Assembly (NCBI RefSeq): GCF_900129835.1
Contig: NZ_FQXA01000003.1
Coordinates: 310,001 to 374,000, forward strand
DNA from: Stutzerimonas xanthomarina DSM 18231
GTDB lineage: Bacteria > Pseudomonadota > Gammaproteobacteria > Pseudomonadales > Pseudomonadaceae
DNA: 64,000 nt
Reading direction: 5' to 3'
This document shows positions 1 through 11,666 of this stretch, one piece after another (positions within the stretch are counted from its first letter, which is position 1; each line of letters starts with the position of its first letter). A program made the position numbers and the translations under genes. The notes under the pieces were generated by a model that worked only from the letters and a program-made list of their open reading frames with translations, was not told the DNA's origin and did not search any database.

Positions 1-248
1 TGATCGAGACTCGGTGAATGCAGCAGCTCATTCAGATCCCGCTCGTAGTCGAGCATCAGCCGTAGATAGATCTCGGCCTTAGATTTGAAGTGCTTGTAGA
101 TGGTGCCTTTGCCGATGCCCACCCTGTCGGCGATCATCTCGACGGTGACACTGTCTTCACCTTGTTCGAGGAATAACTGGAGCGCCGTGTCGAGAATCTC
201 TTGTTCGCGACGGCGAAATTCGCGGACCTTGCGGGATTCATTTTGCAT
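1..248 (-). CDS. TetR/AcrR family transcriptional regulator (3' end off window)
   Basis: The N-terminal 82 codons of a TetR-type repressor are visible; the C-terminal ligand domain lies beyond base 1. The protein begins MQNESRKVREF and carries a typical TetR helix-turn-helix at about residues 18-58, including the motif GIGKGTIYKHFKSKAE, which is the DNA-recognition region. The ATG at 248 is the first start in frame. It is divergent from the class V aminotransferase gene that starts at 322, so the 73 bases between them must hold both promoters and possibly its operator. Its ligand cannot be judged because the sensor domain is missing. Family assignment is firm, target unknown. Confidence 0.88.
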   Translation of the reverse strand, partial: MQNESRKVREFRRREQEILDTALQLFLEQGEDSVTVEMIADRVGIGKGTIYKHFKSKAEIYLRLMLDYERDLNELLHSPSLD

Positions 249-321
249 AAGAGGCTGCGGTGTGAACAATCGAAGCAGGTGATTATGCCTGTTTAGTCAG
301 AAAATGCACGGAGCATTGCCC

Positions 322-1455
322 ATGAGCACATTGAATGACGAATTTCCGCAAATCGAAGGCTTACGATACCTAAATCACGCCGCCGTCTCGCCCTGGCCGC
401 GTCGAGCGAGCGATGCGGTGATCGGCTTTGCCCAGCAGAACATCACGATTGGCGCGCGCGACTATCCGCAGTGGTTAGCGGTCGAAGCCCGCCTGCGAGA
501 CCGCCTGACCAGATTACTCAACGCACCCACCCCGGCGGACATCGCGCTGGTCAAAAACACCTCGGAAGCGCTTTCCTTTGTGGCCTTTGGGCTGGACTGG
601 CAACCAGGTGACCAGATCGTCATCAGCGACGAGGAGTTTCCTTCCAATCGCGTGGTTTGGGAGGCATTGCAGCCGCAAGGAGTCGAGGTCATTCAGGTCA
701 GTCTCAAGGGCAAGGACCCCGAAGGCGATCTGCTCGCCGCCTGCGGACCGAATGTACGCTTGCTGGCGATCAGCGCAGTGCAGTATGCGAGCGGTCTGCG
801 GCTCGATCTGCCGCGACTCGGTGAAGGCTGCGAACAACGGGGCGTATTGCTGTGCATCGATGCAATCCAGCAACTGGGCGCGCTGCCATTCGATGTTCAA
901 CAGTACCGATGTGCATTCGCCATGGCGGACGGACATAAATGGCTGTTGGGCCCGGAAGGCCTGGGCGTGTTCTATTGCCGAAGCGACTTGCGCGGTCAGC
1001 TCAAGCTACATGAATACGGCTGGCATATGCTCGAGCACGCCGGTGATTATGACCGTAGCGATTGGCAGCCAGCCTCCAGTGCTCGGCGCTTTGAGTGCGG
1101 CAGCCCGAACCTGCTCGGCGCAATGGCACTGGACGCAAGCCTGTCCCTGCTGGAAGAAGTGGGGATGGTCGCAGTAGGCACGGCGTTGGCTGAACGCATC
1201 GATCATCTTCAGCACGAGCTGTCGGCCATGCCGGGTGTCGCATTACTGAGCCCAGCCGACCCAGCTCGACGAGCTGGAATCTTGACGTTCAGCATCGACG
1301 GGATGGACAACCCAACGCTTTTCCATCACCTCAAACAGGAGCAGATCGTCTGTGCGCTTCGTGGTGGAGGAGTGAGGCTCTCGCCGCATTTCTACACGCG
1401 ACCTGAGGTCATCGAGCAGAGTTTGGCGATCATTCACCATCTGCTCGCAAAGTGA
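322..1455 (+). CDS. Class V aminotransferase (NifS/isopenicillin-N-epimerase-like), PLP-dependent
   Basis: A 377-residue fold-type I PLP enzyme. The Schiff-base lysine is probably Lys206 in the motif DGHKWLLGPEG, typical of class V aminotransferases and of cysteine desulfurase or epimerase relatives. NTSEAL near residue 80 fits the phosphate-binding part of the PLP site. I chose ATG 322 over the ATG at 304 because GGAG lies eight bases upstream of it. There is no clear cysteine-desulfurase active-site loop, so the substrate is unknown; kynureninase-like, desulfurase-like or epimerase activity are all possible. It is divergent from the TetR gene and followed by a probable sRNA and its terminator. 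Confidence 0.85.
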   Translation: MSTLNDEFPQIEGLRYLNHAAVSPWPRRASDAVIGFAQQNITIGARDYPQWLAVEARLRDRLTRLLNAPTPADIALVKNTSEALSFVAFGLDWQPGDQIVISDEEFPSNRVVWEALQPQGVEVIQVSLKGKDPEGDLLAACGPNVRLLAISAVQYASGLRLDLPRLGEGCEQRGVLLCIDAIQQLGALPFDVQQYRCAFAMADGHKWLLGPEGLGVFYCRSDLRGQLKLHEYGWHMLEHAGDYDRSDWQPASSARRFECGSPNLLGAMALDASLSLLEEVGMVAVGTALAERIDHLQHELSAMPGVALLSPADPARRAGILTFSIDGMDNPTLFHHLKQEQIVCALRGGGVRLSPHFYTRPEVIEQSLAIIHHLLAK

Positions 1456-1545
1456 GCGATCAGCCTTTGACCGACTATTCCAAATCCGTTTAAGAATGAG
1501 CGTATTCGCCCAGCAGGGTTAACGATCCGGACCAATACTTCAATC

Positions 1546-1652
1546 ACTGGCCGCGCAATCCCCCCAATGCTCGGCCAGCTGAGGGAGCGAGGAACGTGAC
1601 CTCATACTCCTAATGGTCTTGACCCGGCTCCTCGCGACGCCGGGTTTTTTTT
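1546..1652 (+). ncRNA. rgsA: Candidate small RNA (RgsA/P16-like)
   Basis: A strong intrinsic terminator lies 170 bases beyond the preceding gene, and a promoter-like CAATACT (1533-1539, similar to the RpoS -10 CTATACT) lies about 110 bases before that terminator. No open reading frame with a ribosome site lies between them. In P. aeruginosa the RpoS-dependent sRNA RgsA (P16) is, as I remember it, encoded between the TetR-side gene PA2958 and tatD, the same neighbourhood as here. The transcript would be about 105 nt. The call rests on position, terminator and promoter, not on sequence alignment, so the name is tentative. Confidence 0.5.
1622..1652 (+). terminator. Intrinsic terminator of the candidate sRNA
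   Basis: A 7-bp GC-rich stem ACCCGGC / GCCGGGT with a 10-base loop is followed directly by eight T residues. It works only rightward; there is no matching A run on the other side, so it does not serve the leftward permease gene. Confidence 0.85.
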
Positions 1653-1661
1653 GCCCGCGAC

Positions 1662-3065
1662 TCAGGTTTTGGCGTGCGCTACACGAAGGCTCGCACGGCG
1701 CAACCGGAAGCATATCCAGATAAACAGCACCCAGAACGGCATGGCTATGATGGATGTTCGCAGACCGGGCATCGACAGCATGATCGCCGCAATCAATGCG
1801 ACGAAAGCCAGGCAAAGGTAATTACTGAACGGGTACCAGAAGGCCTTGAACGAAGGCTCGATCCCTTGCCCTTTCATTGCTTTGCGGAACTTCAAGTGAG
1901 CGAGACTGATCATCGCCCAATTGATCAGCAGCGCTGCAACCACCAGCGACATGAGCAATTCGAGGGCTGTTTGCGGCAGCAGGTAGTTCACCAGCACGCA
2001 GAGCATGGTGACCAGCGCTGAAAGAGCGATTGCCAGCACCGGCACTCCACGTCGATTCACCATCATCAGCACCTTTGGCGCATCGCCCTGCTCTGCCAGC
2101 CCGTAAAGCATGCGGCTGTTGCAGTACACGCCGCTGTTATAGACCGAGAGGGCAGCTGTCAGCACCACGAAGTTGAGGATATGCGCCGCCGTGTCGCTGC
2201 CGATCAGTGAAAAAATCTGCACGAAAGGGCTGCCGCTGTAGGGGTCGCCGGCCGAGCCCAGCGTTTCCAGCAGACTGTCCCAAGGATAGAGCGCCAGCAG
2301 AACGCTGAGCGCGCCGATGTAGAAGATTAGAATCCGGTAAACGACCTGATTGATGGCTTTGGGAATGACCGTCTTCGGGTCGGATGCCTCGGCTGCGGTG
2401 ATCCCCACCAGCTCCAGGCCGCCAAAGGAAAACATGATAATTGCCAAGGCCATGACCATCCCGCTGACGCCATTGGGGAAGAACCCACCGTGGCTCCAGA
2501 GGTTGCTGAGCGCAGCTTGTTCGCCCCCTGCTCCGCTCACCAGCAAGTACAAGCCGAGCGCGATCATGCCGATAATGGCGCCCACCTTGATGATCGCAAA
2601 CCAGAATTCGGTCTCACCAAAGGTCTTCACGTTGACCAGATTGATCAGATTGATAAGTACGAAAAACGCCGCAGCAGTGGCCCAGGTCGGCATCTCCGGC
2701 CACCAGAACTGGACGTACTTGCCGACCGCCGTCAGTTCGGCCATTCCCACCAGCACGTAAAGCACCCAGTAGTTCCAACCGGACAGAAACCCCGCGTAGG
2801 GTGCCCAGTATTTGTGCGCAAAATGGCTAAAGGACCCGGCAACCGGCTCCTCGACGATCATCTCGCCGAGTTGCCGCATGATCAGAAACGCGATCATCCC
2901 ACCGATGGCATAGCCGAGAATCATCGAAGGACCGGCACTGCGCAGCACGCCAGCCGATCCGAGGAAGAGCCCCGTTCCGATAGCGCCGCCGAGCGCGATC
3001 AGCTGGATGTGCCGGTTTTTCAGGCCGCGTTGGAGCGGTCCGGTGTGCAGCGTATCGCTGGACAT
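1662..3065 (-). CDS. aroP: Aromatic amino acid permease, APC superfamily AAT family (AroP-like)
   Basis: A 467-residue polytopic inner-membrane permease of about 12 transmembrane helices, predicted to import Phe, Tyr and Trp by proton symport. The start is highly similar to E. coli AroP as I remember it: RHIQLIALGGAIGTGLFLGS at residues 18-37, then the conserved FLIMRQLGEM and EEPVAGSFSHFA stretches and SFGGLELVGITAAEA in the middle. Close paralogues (PheP, GABA or proline permeases) share these motifs, so the exact substrate is inferred. In PAO1 I recall aroP1 (PA3000) between nqrA and gap; here it lies some 40 kb away between the sRNA and tatD, and the nqrA-gap interval is empty. Confidence 0.85.
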   Translation of the reverse strand: MSSDTLHTGPLQRGLKNRHIQLIALGGAIGTGLFLGSAGVLRSAGPSMILGYAIGGMIAFLIMRQLGEMIVEEPVAGSFSHFAHKYWAPYAGFLSGWNYWVLYVLVGMAELTAVGKYVQFWWPEMPTWATAAAFFVLINLINLVNVKTFGETEFWFAIIKVGAIIGMIALGLYLLVSGAGGEQAALSNLWSHGGFFPNGVSGMVMALAIIMFSFGGLELVGITAAEASDPKTVIPKAINQVVYRILIFYIGALSVLLALYPWDSLLETLGSAGDPYSGSPFVQIFSLIGSDTAAHILNFVVLTAALSVYNSGVYCNSRMLYGLAEQGDAPKVLMMVNRRGVPVLAIALSALVTMLCVLVNYLLPQTALELLMSLVVAALLINWAMISLAHLKFRKAMKGQGIEPSFKAFWYPFSNYLCLAFVALIAAIMLSMPGLRTSIIAMPFWVLFIWICFRLRRASLRVAHAKT

Positions 3066-3248
3066 GGCGTCACCTTGTTTGGTCTGTGACGGAGAAATGA
3101 CGAGACTGACGGCCGGCTATGCTTGAGCACCAACCCAAACCGTCGTCACCGCATGCCGGTAGCCAGCACGCCTGAAGCGGCGCGGATTGTACACCGCATC
3201 TGTGGAGAAGGCCCGCCACGTGCACCGGTTTGCAAGCACTCACGCGCT

Positions 3249-4034
3249 TCAGTTGATGACGCGAGCCAAGGGAAACAACCGCTTGAAATTCTCCGTCGTT
3301 TGGGCCGCAAGGGCCTCGAAACCGTCCCCACGCAACTCAGCAAGGTACTCGGCAACCTCGCGCACATACTGCGGCAGGTTAGGTTTACCGCGATGGGGGA
3401 TTGGGGCCAGGTACGGCGAATCCGTTTCCACCAGAAGGCGATCCGCTGGAACACGGCGAGCAACATCGCGAAGAGCTTCGGCGTTGCGGAATGTCACGAT
3501 GCCCGATAGTGAAATATAGAACCCGAGATCCAGGGCCGCCTTGGCCATGTCCCAGTCTTCGGTGAAGCAGTGCAGTACACCGGCCTGCGGCAACGACGCT
3601 TCGCGAAGCAGCGCCAGCGTGTCGGCACGCGCCGCCCGGGTGTGGACGATGACCGGTTTTCCGCAGATCCGTGCGGCCTCGAGATGCAGGCGGAACGACT
3701 GCTGCTGCAGCTCGGCAGCTTCGGGCTCGTAATGGTAATCGAGCCCGGTTTCGCCGATTGCCACCACGCCGGGGGCGTCCAGCTCTTGCAACAACCAGCC
3801 CAGCGCTGGCTCGGCGCCGGGCTCAAGGTCCAGCGGATGCACGCCCACCGAGCAGTCGACATCTTCATAGCGCTGCGCGAGCGCCTTGACCGCTGCTGTG
3901 TTCCCGGCGCTGACGCCAATACAGAGGAAATGCCCAACGCCACGCTGACGCGCAGCATCCAGTGCTGCATCGAGGGAGCCGTTGTACGAGGCGAGATCGA
4001 GACGATCCAGGTGGCAATGCGAGTCGATCAGCAT
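3249..4034 (-). CDS. tatD: TatD family metal-dependent DNase
   Basis: A 261-residue TIM-barrel hydrolase of the TatD family (3'-5' exodeoxyribonuclease and AP-type repair activity in E. coli). Metal-site motifs are all present: DSHCHLD at residues 4-10, GETGLDYHY near 97, HTRAA near 132, HCFTE near 155 and ETDSPYLAP near 203. It is the last gene of the leftward fab-holB-pilZ cluster but is separated from pilZ by 143 bases, where a TACAAT -10-like hexamer (4062-4067) could give it a separate promoter, though I see no good -35. Not part of the Tat translocon despite the name. Confidence 0.95.
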   Translation of the reverse strand: MLIDSHCHLDRLDLASYNGSLDAALDAARQRGVGHFLCIGVSAGNTAAVKALAQRYEDVDCSVGVHPLDLEPGAEPALGWLLQELDAPGVVAIGETGLDYHYEPEAAELQQQSFRLHLEAARICGKPVIVHTRAARADTLALLREASLPQAGVLHCFTEDWDMAKAALDLGFYISLSGIVTFRNAEALRDVARRVPADRLLVETDSPYLAPIPHRGKPNLPQYVREVAEYLAELRGDGFEALAAQTTENFKRLFPLARVIN

Positions 4035-4177
4035 GGAAAGTGTCCGAACCTAAAACGCGCCATTGTAGAACAAAGCAATCAATTGGTCGCAGTCAGGGCG
4101 GTAAGGTCAGGCCGGCGCCGAGCGAAAAGCAGCGGCCAGAAAGCGGTACAGCGAACGAGCAATCGCCCGAGATGAAA

Positions 4178-4534
4178 CTACATGGTGTGCGTGGGACGGT
4201 CGGATTTCATCGCGCCGGCCAGATAGGTTTCGATCTTGTTGCGAGCAGTCGAGTCGCCCTCATTAAACTGCACGCCAACGCCCGCCGCGCGGTTGCCTTG
4301 AGCGCCCTTGGGCGTGATCCACACGACCTTGCCGGCAACCGGAATCTTCTCTGGCTCATCCATCAGGCTCAGCAACATGAACACTTCATCGCCGAGCTTG
4401 TAGCTCTTGTTGGTCGGAATGAACAATCCGCCATGCTTGATGAACGGCATGAACGCGGCATAGAGCACCGACTTGTCCTTGATGGTCAGGGACAGAATGC
4501 CGTTACGCGGACCAAGGTTTGCAGGCAAGCTCAT
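4178..4534 (-). CDS. pilZ: Type IV pilus biogenesis protein PilZ
   Basis: A 118-residue cytoplasmic single-domain protein, the founding member of the PilZ family, needed for type IV pilus assembly and twitching. It matches the length and the characteristic start MSLPANLGPRNGILSL of Pseudomonas PilZ. Like that protein it lacks the RxxxR and [D/N]xSxxG cyclic-di-GMP signature; the founding PilZ is known not to bind c-di-GMP and acts with FimX and PilB. It lies 31 bases downstream of holB, the conserved Pseudomonas arrangement, and is probably co-transcribed with holB and tmk. Confidence 0.96.
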   Translation of the reverse strand: MSLPANLGPRNGILSLTIKDKSVLYAAFMPFIKHGGLFIPTNKSYKLGDEVFMLLSLMDEPEKIPVAGKVVWITPKGAQGNRAAGVGVQFNEGDSTARNKIETYLAGAMKSDRPTHTM

Positions 4535-4565
4535 GCAGTATTCCTAACGACAGTTCCGATGGATT

Positions 4566-7240
<2,675 letters not shown>

Positions 7241-7244
<4 letters not shown>

Positions 7245-8062
7245 GTATCGCTCGACAGATCAGCCACCAGGCGTTGAAGTTTACGTGTGAGAGCCCCTAC
7301 CGGCCATACGCGGGCGTCCAATTGGCGTACAGGCCAGATGCCGTACAGGCTGTTACACAGGAAAACCTCGTCCGCGTGATATAGCTGTTCGAGCGAAAGA
7401 TCGCCGATCCGGGTCGGCACTCCAGCGTGCCGCGCTTGCTCCAGCACCTCTGCGCGCATGACCCCCGCGACGCCGCTGCGCTCGAGGGAAGGCGTCACCA
7501 ACAGGTTCGACTCGACGATGAACAGATTGCTGAAGACGCCTTCGATAACTCGCCCAGAGGTGTCGCGCATCAGGCCGTCGGCGAACACGGGGTCCTGCCA
7601 CTCGGCGCGGGCCAGCACTTGCTCCAGACGATTGAGGTGTTTCAGCCCGGCCAGAATCGGCTGTTCGGCAAGACGGGTCGTACAAGGGAAGAGGCGCACA
7701 CCCTGTTCAGCATGTGCTTTCGGGTAGTGCGGCAAGGGCGAGCCCGTCATGACAGTGCGAGGCTGACAAGGTATGGGCGGAGCGTAGCCCCTTTTGCCCT
7801 CCCCCCGACTGACAATGAGTTTCGCAACCCCGCCGCCAAGCTCGGCACTGAAAGCCCGAAGCTGACTGCTCAGCAGATCAATGTCACAGGGAATCGCCAG
7901 GCGCTCGCAGCCGAGTGTCAGCCGCTGCAAATGTCGATCGAACAGCTCGGGCCGGCCACGCACCACCTTGATCGTTTCAAACAAACCGTCGCCGTACGCA
8001 AGCGCTCGATCATGAATGGGCAGCCCTGCAGCCGGCTGCCCATCTACCCAACTCAACGTCAC
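7241..8062 (-). CDS. pabC: Aminodeoxychorismate lyase
   Basis: A 273-residue fold-type IV PLP enzyme that converts 4-amino-4-deoxychorismate to p-aminobenzoate and pyruvate for folate synthesis. Motifs: [13 protein letters not shown] at residues 19-31, the Schiff-base lysine in [11 protein letters not shown] near 140, and [14 protein letters not shown] near 236. The ATG overlaps the fabF stop by four bases. The fabF-pabC-mltG-tmk-holB order is conserved across gamma-proteobacteria, which supports PabC over the related D-amino-acid or branched-chain aminotransferases. Confidence 0.94.
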
Positions 8063-9303
8063 TCGGTGAACCGGCGGAACACCAGCGATCCGTTGGTGCC
8101 ACCGAAACCAAAGGAGTTGGAGACAGAGATATCGATTGTCCGCGGTTTAGCCTCATGCGGAACGAAATCAAGGTCGCATCCCTCGCCGGGCTCATCAAGA
8201 TTGATTGTCGGTGGCGCCACCTGGTCGCGGATGGCAAGCACGCTGAAGATCGCCTCAACGGCGCCTGCAGCGCCCAGCAGATGACCAACCATTGACTTGG
8301 TCGAACTGACCGACAGATCGTATGCGTGATCCCCGAATACCGTTCTGATCGCAGCGGCCTCAGCCTTATCGCCGGCTGGTGTCGAGGTGCCATGAGCGTT
8401 GATGTAATCAACCTGGGTGGGGTCGATTCGTGCGTCCACTATCGCGTTGCGAATGCAGCGAGCAGCGCCCGCGCCATCATCCGGCGGAGACGTCATGTGA
8501 AAGGCATCGGCACTCATGCCGAAACCAATCAGCTCGGCATAGATCCTTGCCCCGCGAGCCTTGGCGTGCTCGAGCTCTTCCAATACCAGCGCGCCGGCTC
8601 CATCGGACAATACGAAGCCATCCCGATCCTTGTCCCATGGGCGGCTGGCTGACGCAGGATCGTCGTTACGCGTAGACAACGCGCGAGCTGCCGCGAACCC
8701 GCCGATGCCAAGCCCGCTGGCCGCCATTTCCGAGCCGCCTGCGACCATCACGTCAGCTTCGCCATAAGCGATGTTGCGTGCAGCCATACCGATGCAATGC
8801 GTACCCGTAGTACAGGCTGTAGCGATAGCGTAGTTTGGGCCTTGCAGACCTAGATGGATCGATAGAAAGCCCGAGATCATGTTGATAATCGAGCCGGGCA
8901 CGAAAAAGGGGGAAATTCGGCGCGGCCCTTGCTCGATCAACGCCTTGCAGCTGTTTTCGATATTGGTCAGGCCACCAATGCCCGAGCCCATGGCGACGCC
9001 AACACGCTCGCGATTGGCATCGGTAATTTCCAGCCCGGAATCACGTACCGCCTGGAAGCTGGCAGCCAGTCCGTACTGGATAAAAAGGTCGAGCTTACGA
9101 GCCTCTTTTGCAGGCAGGTATTGCTCAACATCGAAATTCTTGACTGATCCGCCAAAGCGAGTGGAATAGGCGGAAAGGTCCATATGTTCTATCAGGCCGA
9201 TACCACTGCGGCCGGCGAGAATCCCCTGCCAGCTGCTTGGCACATCGTTACCCAGCGGTGAGAGCATGCCCATACCGGTAATTACGACGCGTCTACGCGA
9301 CAC
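8059..9303 (-). CDS. fabF: 3-oxoacyl-[ACP] synthase II
   Basis: A 414-residue condensing enzyme (KASII) that extends acyl-ACP with malonyl-ACP. The Cys-His-His triad is visible: Cys in [10 protein letters not shown], His in [11 protein letters not shown] and His in [15 protein letters not shown] place the start at GTG 9303 (protein begins [11 protein letters not shown] after the initiator), because AAGGAG lies seven bases upstream; an in-frame ATG at 9324 would add seven residues unusual for the family and has no ribosome site. It follows acpP after a strong hairpin, which should lower fabF transcription relative to acpP. Confidence 0.95.
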   Translation of the reverse strand: MSRRRVVITGMGMLSPLGNDVPSSWQGILAGRSGIGLIEHMDLSAYSTRFGGSVKNFDVEQYLPAKEARKLDLFIQYGLAASFQAVRDSGLEITDANRERVGVAMGSGIGGLTNIENSCKALIEQGPRRISPFFVPGSIINMISGFLSIHLGLQGPNYAIATACTTGTHCIGMAARNIAYGEADVMVAGGSEMAASGLGIGGFAAARALSTRNDDPASASRPWDKDRDGFVLSDGAGALVLEELEHAKARGARIYAELIGFGMSADAFHMTSPPDDGAGAARCIRNAIVDARIDPTQVDYINAHGTSTPAGDKAEAAAIRTVFGDHAYDLSVSSTKSMVGHLLGAAGAVEAIFSVLAIRDQVAPPTINLDEPGEGCDLDFVPHEAKPRTIDISVSNSFGFGGTNGSLVFRRFTE

Positions 9304-9420
9304 AGCAATTCTCCTTGCATTCATTCGACTCGCCCTGTTCCGCTAGCACCTGTAACGGAAAGAGAGCCGCCTCCACAGATGTCGGCCACGGGCACGACCA
9401 GCTGCATTCAACTAACTCAA

Positions 9421-9457
9421 ACAAAAGCCGCACTGCCCTTTCGAGGCAGTGCGGCTT
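9421..9457 (-). terminator. Intercistronic terminator/attenuator between acpP and fabF
   Basis: A perfect 13-bp inverted repeat, aagccgcactgcc (9425-9437) and ggcagtgcggctt (9445-9457), with a seven-base loop. On the leftward transcript the second arm is followed by TTTTGT. This is a strong hairpin with a short U tract just after acpP, well placed to let acpP mRNA accumulate while part of transcription runs on into fabF. Confidence 0.75.
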
Positions 9458-9481
9458 ACTGGTTCGAAGCAGGACTACGTC

Positions 9482-9718
9482 TTACTGCGCGTGCGCGTTG
9501 ATGTAATCGATAGCTTCTTGAACAGTGGTGATCTTCTCGGCTTGCTCGTCCGGGATTTCGGTCTCGAATTCCTCTTCCAGGGCCATCACCAGCTCAACGG
9601 TGTCAAGGGAGTCGGCACCCAAGTCTTCGACGAAGGAAGCGCTGTTGGTAACTTCCTCTTCCTTGACGCCAAGTTGCTCGGCAACAATTTTCTTGACGCG
9701 TTCTTCGATGGTGCTCAT
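9482..9718 (-). CDS. acpP: Acyl carrier protein
   Basis: A 78-residue acidic helical protein that carries acyl chains on a 4'-phosphopantetheine arm. The modified serine is in the DSL motif of [18 protein letters not shown] near residue 38. AGGAG about a dozen bases before the ATG serves as ribosome site. Length and sequence are essentially the canonical AcpP. Its own promoter lies at 9769-9796 and a hairpin follows the gene, which fits its very high expression need. Confidence 0.99.
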
Positions 9719-9768
9719 ACCTTGTTTTCACTCCTATGGAAAAATCAGGCAGCTGGTCTGCGCGGTAG

Positions 9769-9796
9769 TGTATAGAAAGCGTTTTCCGCATTTCAA
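9769..9796 (-). promoter_or_regulatory. Sigma-70 promoter for acpP
   Basis: Read leftward: -35 TTGAAA (9796-9791), 16-base spacer, -10 TATACA (9774-9769). It lies about 50 bases upstream of the acpP start in the 190-base fabG-acpP gap, giving an acpP transcript independent of the upstream fabD-fabG promoter. Confidence 0.7.
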
Positions 9797-9908
9797 GCTG
9801 AAAGCGGGCAAGCATGAACCTGCTTTCAACCATCTGTCTATAAACAAACCGCAATTTATAACGAAACTAATCAGCCGTTATGACTGCGTGCATGCGTTTG
9901 GCGTCACA

Positions 9909-10652
9909 TTAGCTCATGTACATACCGCCATTCACCGGGACCGTAGCCCCGGTGACATAGGCGGCGCCCTCAGAAGCTAGGAAGGCGACAACCTTGGCAA
10001 TCTCTTCCGCTTGCCCAAGACGACCTAAAGGTATCTGTCCCAGCAATGCGTCACGCTGAGCTTCAGGAAGCTCACGCGTCATGTCTGTATCGATGAAGCC
10101 AGGCGCCACGGAGTTCACCGTGATACCCCGCGAACCGACTTCACGAGCCAGGGCCCGACTAAAACCTTCAAGTCCGGCTTTGGCTGCAGCGTAGTTTACC
10201 TGTCCGGCGTTGCCCATGGCACCCACCACCGAACCGATGCTGATAATCCGCCCCCAGCGCGCCTTGGTCATTCCACGCAAGACGCCTTTTGTCAGACGAT
10301 ACAGGCTACTGAGATTGGTATTGATCACGTCATGCCATTCGTCATCTTTCATCCGCAGCATCAGGTTGTCGCGGGTGATGCCAGCATTGTTCACGAGAAT
10401 AGCCGGCTGCCCGAGATGCTGCTGGATATGCTCCAACGTGGTGGCTACGGACTCATCATTGGTGACGTCCAATACCAGCCCGGCACCTTCTATACCGTTC
10501 TCTTTGAGTGTCTCGGCGATGCGCTCAGCCCCTGAAGAAGAAGTCGCCGTGCCGATCACGATGGCACCCTGACGACCAAGCTCAAGCGCGATGGCCTGAC
10601 CGATACCACGACTGGCGCCTGTTACCAGAGCGACCTTGCCTTGCAGATTCAT
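9909..10652 (-). CDS. fabG: 3-oxoacyl-[ACP] reductase
   Basis: A 247-residue short-chain dehydrogenase that reduces 3-oxoacyl-ACP with NADPH. The Rossmann motif TGASRGIG is at residues 12-19, NNAGITRDN near 88, and the catalytic Ser-Tyr-Lys set is in SIGSVVGAMGNAGQVNYAAAK. It sits between fabD and acpP, the standard fab order, which separates it from the many other SDR paralogues. AAGGAG precedes the ATG at good spacing. Confidence 0.98.
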   Translation of the reverse strand: MNLQGKVALVTGASRGIGQAIALELGRQGAIVIGTATSSSGAERIAETLKENGIEGAGLVLDVTNDESVATTLEHIQQHLGQPAILVNNAGITRDNLMLRMKDDEWHDVINTNLSSLYRLTKGVLRGMTKARWGRIISIGSVVGAMGNAGQVNYAAAKAGLEGFSRALAREVGSRGITVNSVAPGFIDTDMTRELPEAQRDALLGQIPLGRLGQAEEIAKVVAFLASEGAAYVTGATVPVNGGMYMS

Positions 10653-10666
10653 ACATTTCTCCTTAT

Positions 10667-11605
10667 TCAGATCACTGCGCCACGGGTGGCCGCGAAACCT
10701 TCGGGGGTATCCAGATTGTAGGTGTTGAGGCCTTTGACGCAGCGTTTGTTAAGACCAGAAAGCACCTTGCAAGGACCGCACTCAATCAGATCGGTCACAC
10801 CATGCTCACTCAACACGACAATGCTTTCGACCCAGCGAACCGGGCTATAGAGCTGAGCCAGTAGGTCGCGCTTGAGCGAATCGAGATCCGAAACGATCGC
10901 TGCACTGACGTTCTGCACCAAGGGAATTTCCGGTGCTTGCCAGGCTGCATCGGTGACGGCCGCGGCAAAACGCTCGGCCGCTGGGCGCATCAGATCGCAG
11001 TGAGAGGGTACGCTGACTGGCAGCGACATGGCGCGCTTGGCCCCTTTAGACTTGCAGATCTCAATGGCTCGCTCGACCGCGGCAGCATTTCCGGCAATCA
11101 CGACTTGACCAGGCGCATTGAAGTTGACCGCGCTTACGACCTCGCCCTGCGCTGCCTCGCCACACGCTGCCAGCACATCGGCATCGTTCAGACCGAGAAT
11201 TGCTGCCATGCCGCCGGTGCCGGCCGGAACGGCCTGCTGCATCAGCTGACCCCGCAACTCAACCAGCTTTACCGCATCGGTAAACGGTAGGCTGCCAGCA
11301 GCGACCAGCGCGGAGTATTCGCCCAAACTGTGGCCCGCAACAAAGGACGGTTTCGCACCGCCCTCAGCCAGCCACAAACGCCACAAAGCAATCGAAGCGG
11401 TCAGAATGGCCGGCTGAGTCTTGTCAGTCTGGTTAAGCTGATCTTCCGGACCCTGCTGGCAAAGCGCCCAAAGATCGTAACCCAGCACAGACGAGGCTTC
11501 GCCGAAGGTATCGATGACCAGCGATTGCTGTACGCCGTGCTCGGCAAGCATGCCAAGGGCCTGGGACCCCTGACCTGGAAAGACGAATGCAAGTGATGCA
11601 GACAT
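10667..11605 (-). CDS. fabD: Malonyl-CoA:ACP transacylase
   Basis: A 312-residue enzyme that loads malonate on ACP. Nucleophile serine is in GHSLGEYSAL near residue 92, the start is the classical FVFPGQGSQALGM and the catalytic histidine is in VPSHCDLM near 201. I place the start at ATG 11605 (MSASLAFVFPGQG); the open frame continues upstream to 11686 without family similarity. The gene is 61 bases downstream of plsX and 14 upstream of fabG. Confidence 0.97.
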   Translation of the reverse strand: MSASLAFVFPGQGSQALGMLAEHGVQQSLVIDTFGEASSVLGYDLWALCQQGPEDQLNQTDKTQPAILTASIALWRLWLAEGGAKPSFVAGHSLGEYSALVAAGSLPFTDAVKLVELRGQLMQQAVPAGTGGMAAILGLNDADVLAACGEAAQGEVVSAVNFNAPGQVVIAGNAAAVERAIEICKSKGAKRAMSLPVSVPSHCDLMRPAAERFAAAVTDAAWQAPEIPLVQNVSAAIVSDLDSLKRDLLAQLYSPVRWVESIVVLSEHGVTDLIECGPCKVLSGLNKRCVKGLNTYNLDTPEGFAATRGAVI

Positions 11606-11666
11606 GAAACGGCTCTCTTGTGGTTGTTCGTCGGGAAAGAATACGCGTAAAGGGCGCAACGAATCG

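Noticed and set aside
276..291. Imperfect palindrome caggtgattatgcctg between TetR and the aminotransferase gene
   Set aside because: Only four bases on each side pair perfectly; too weak to call an operator.
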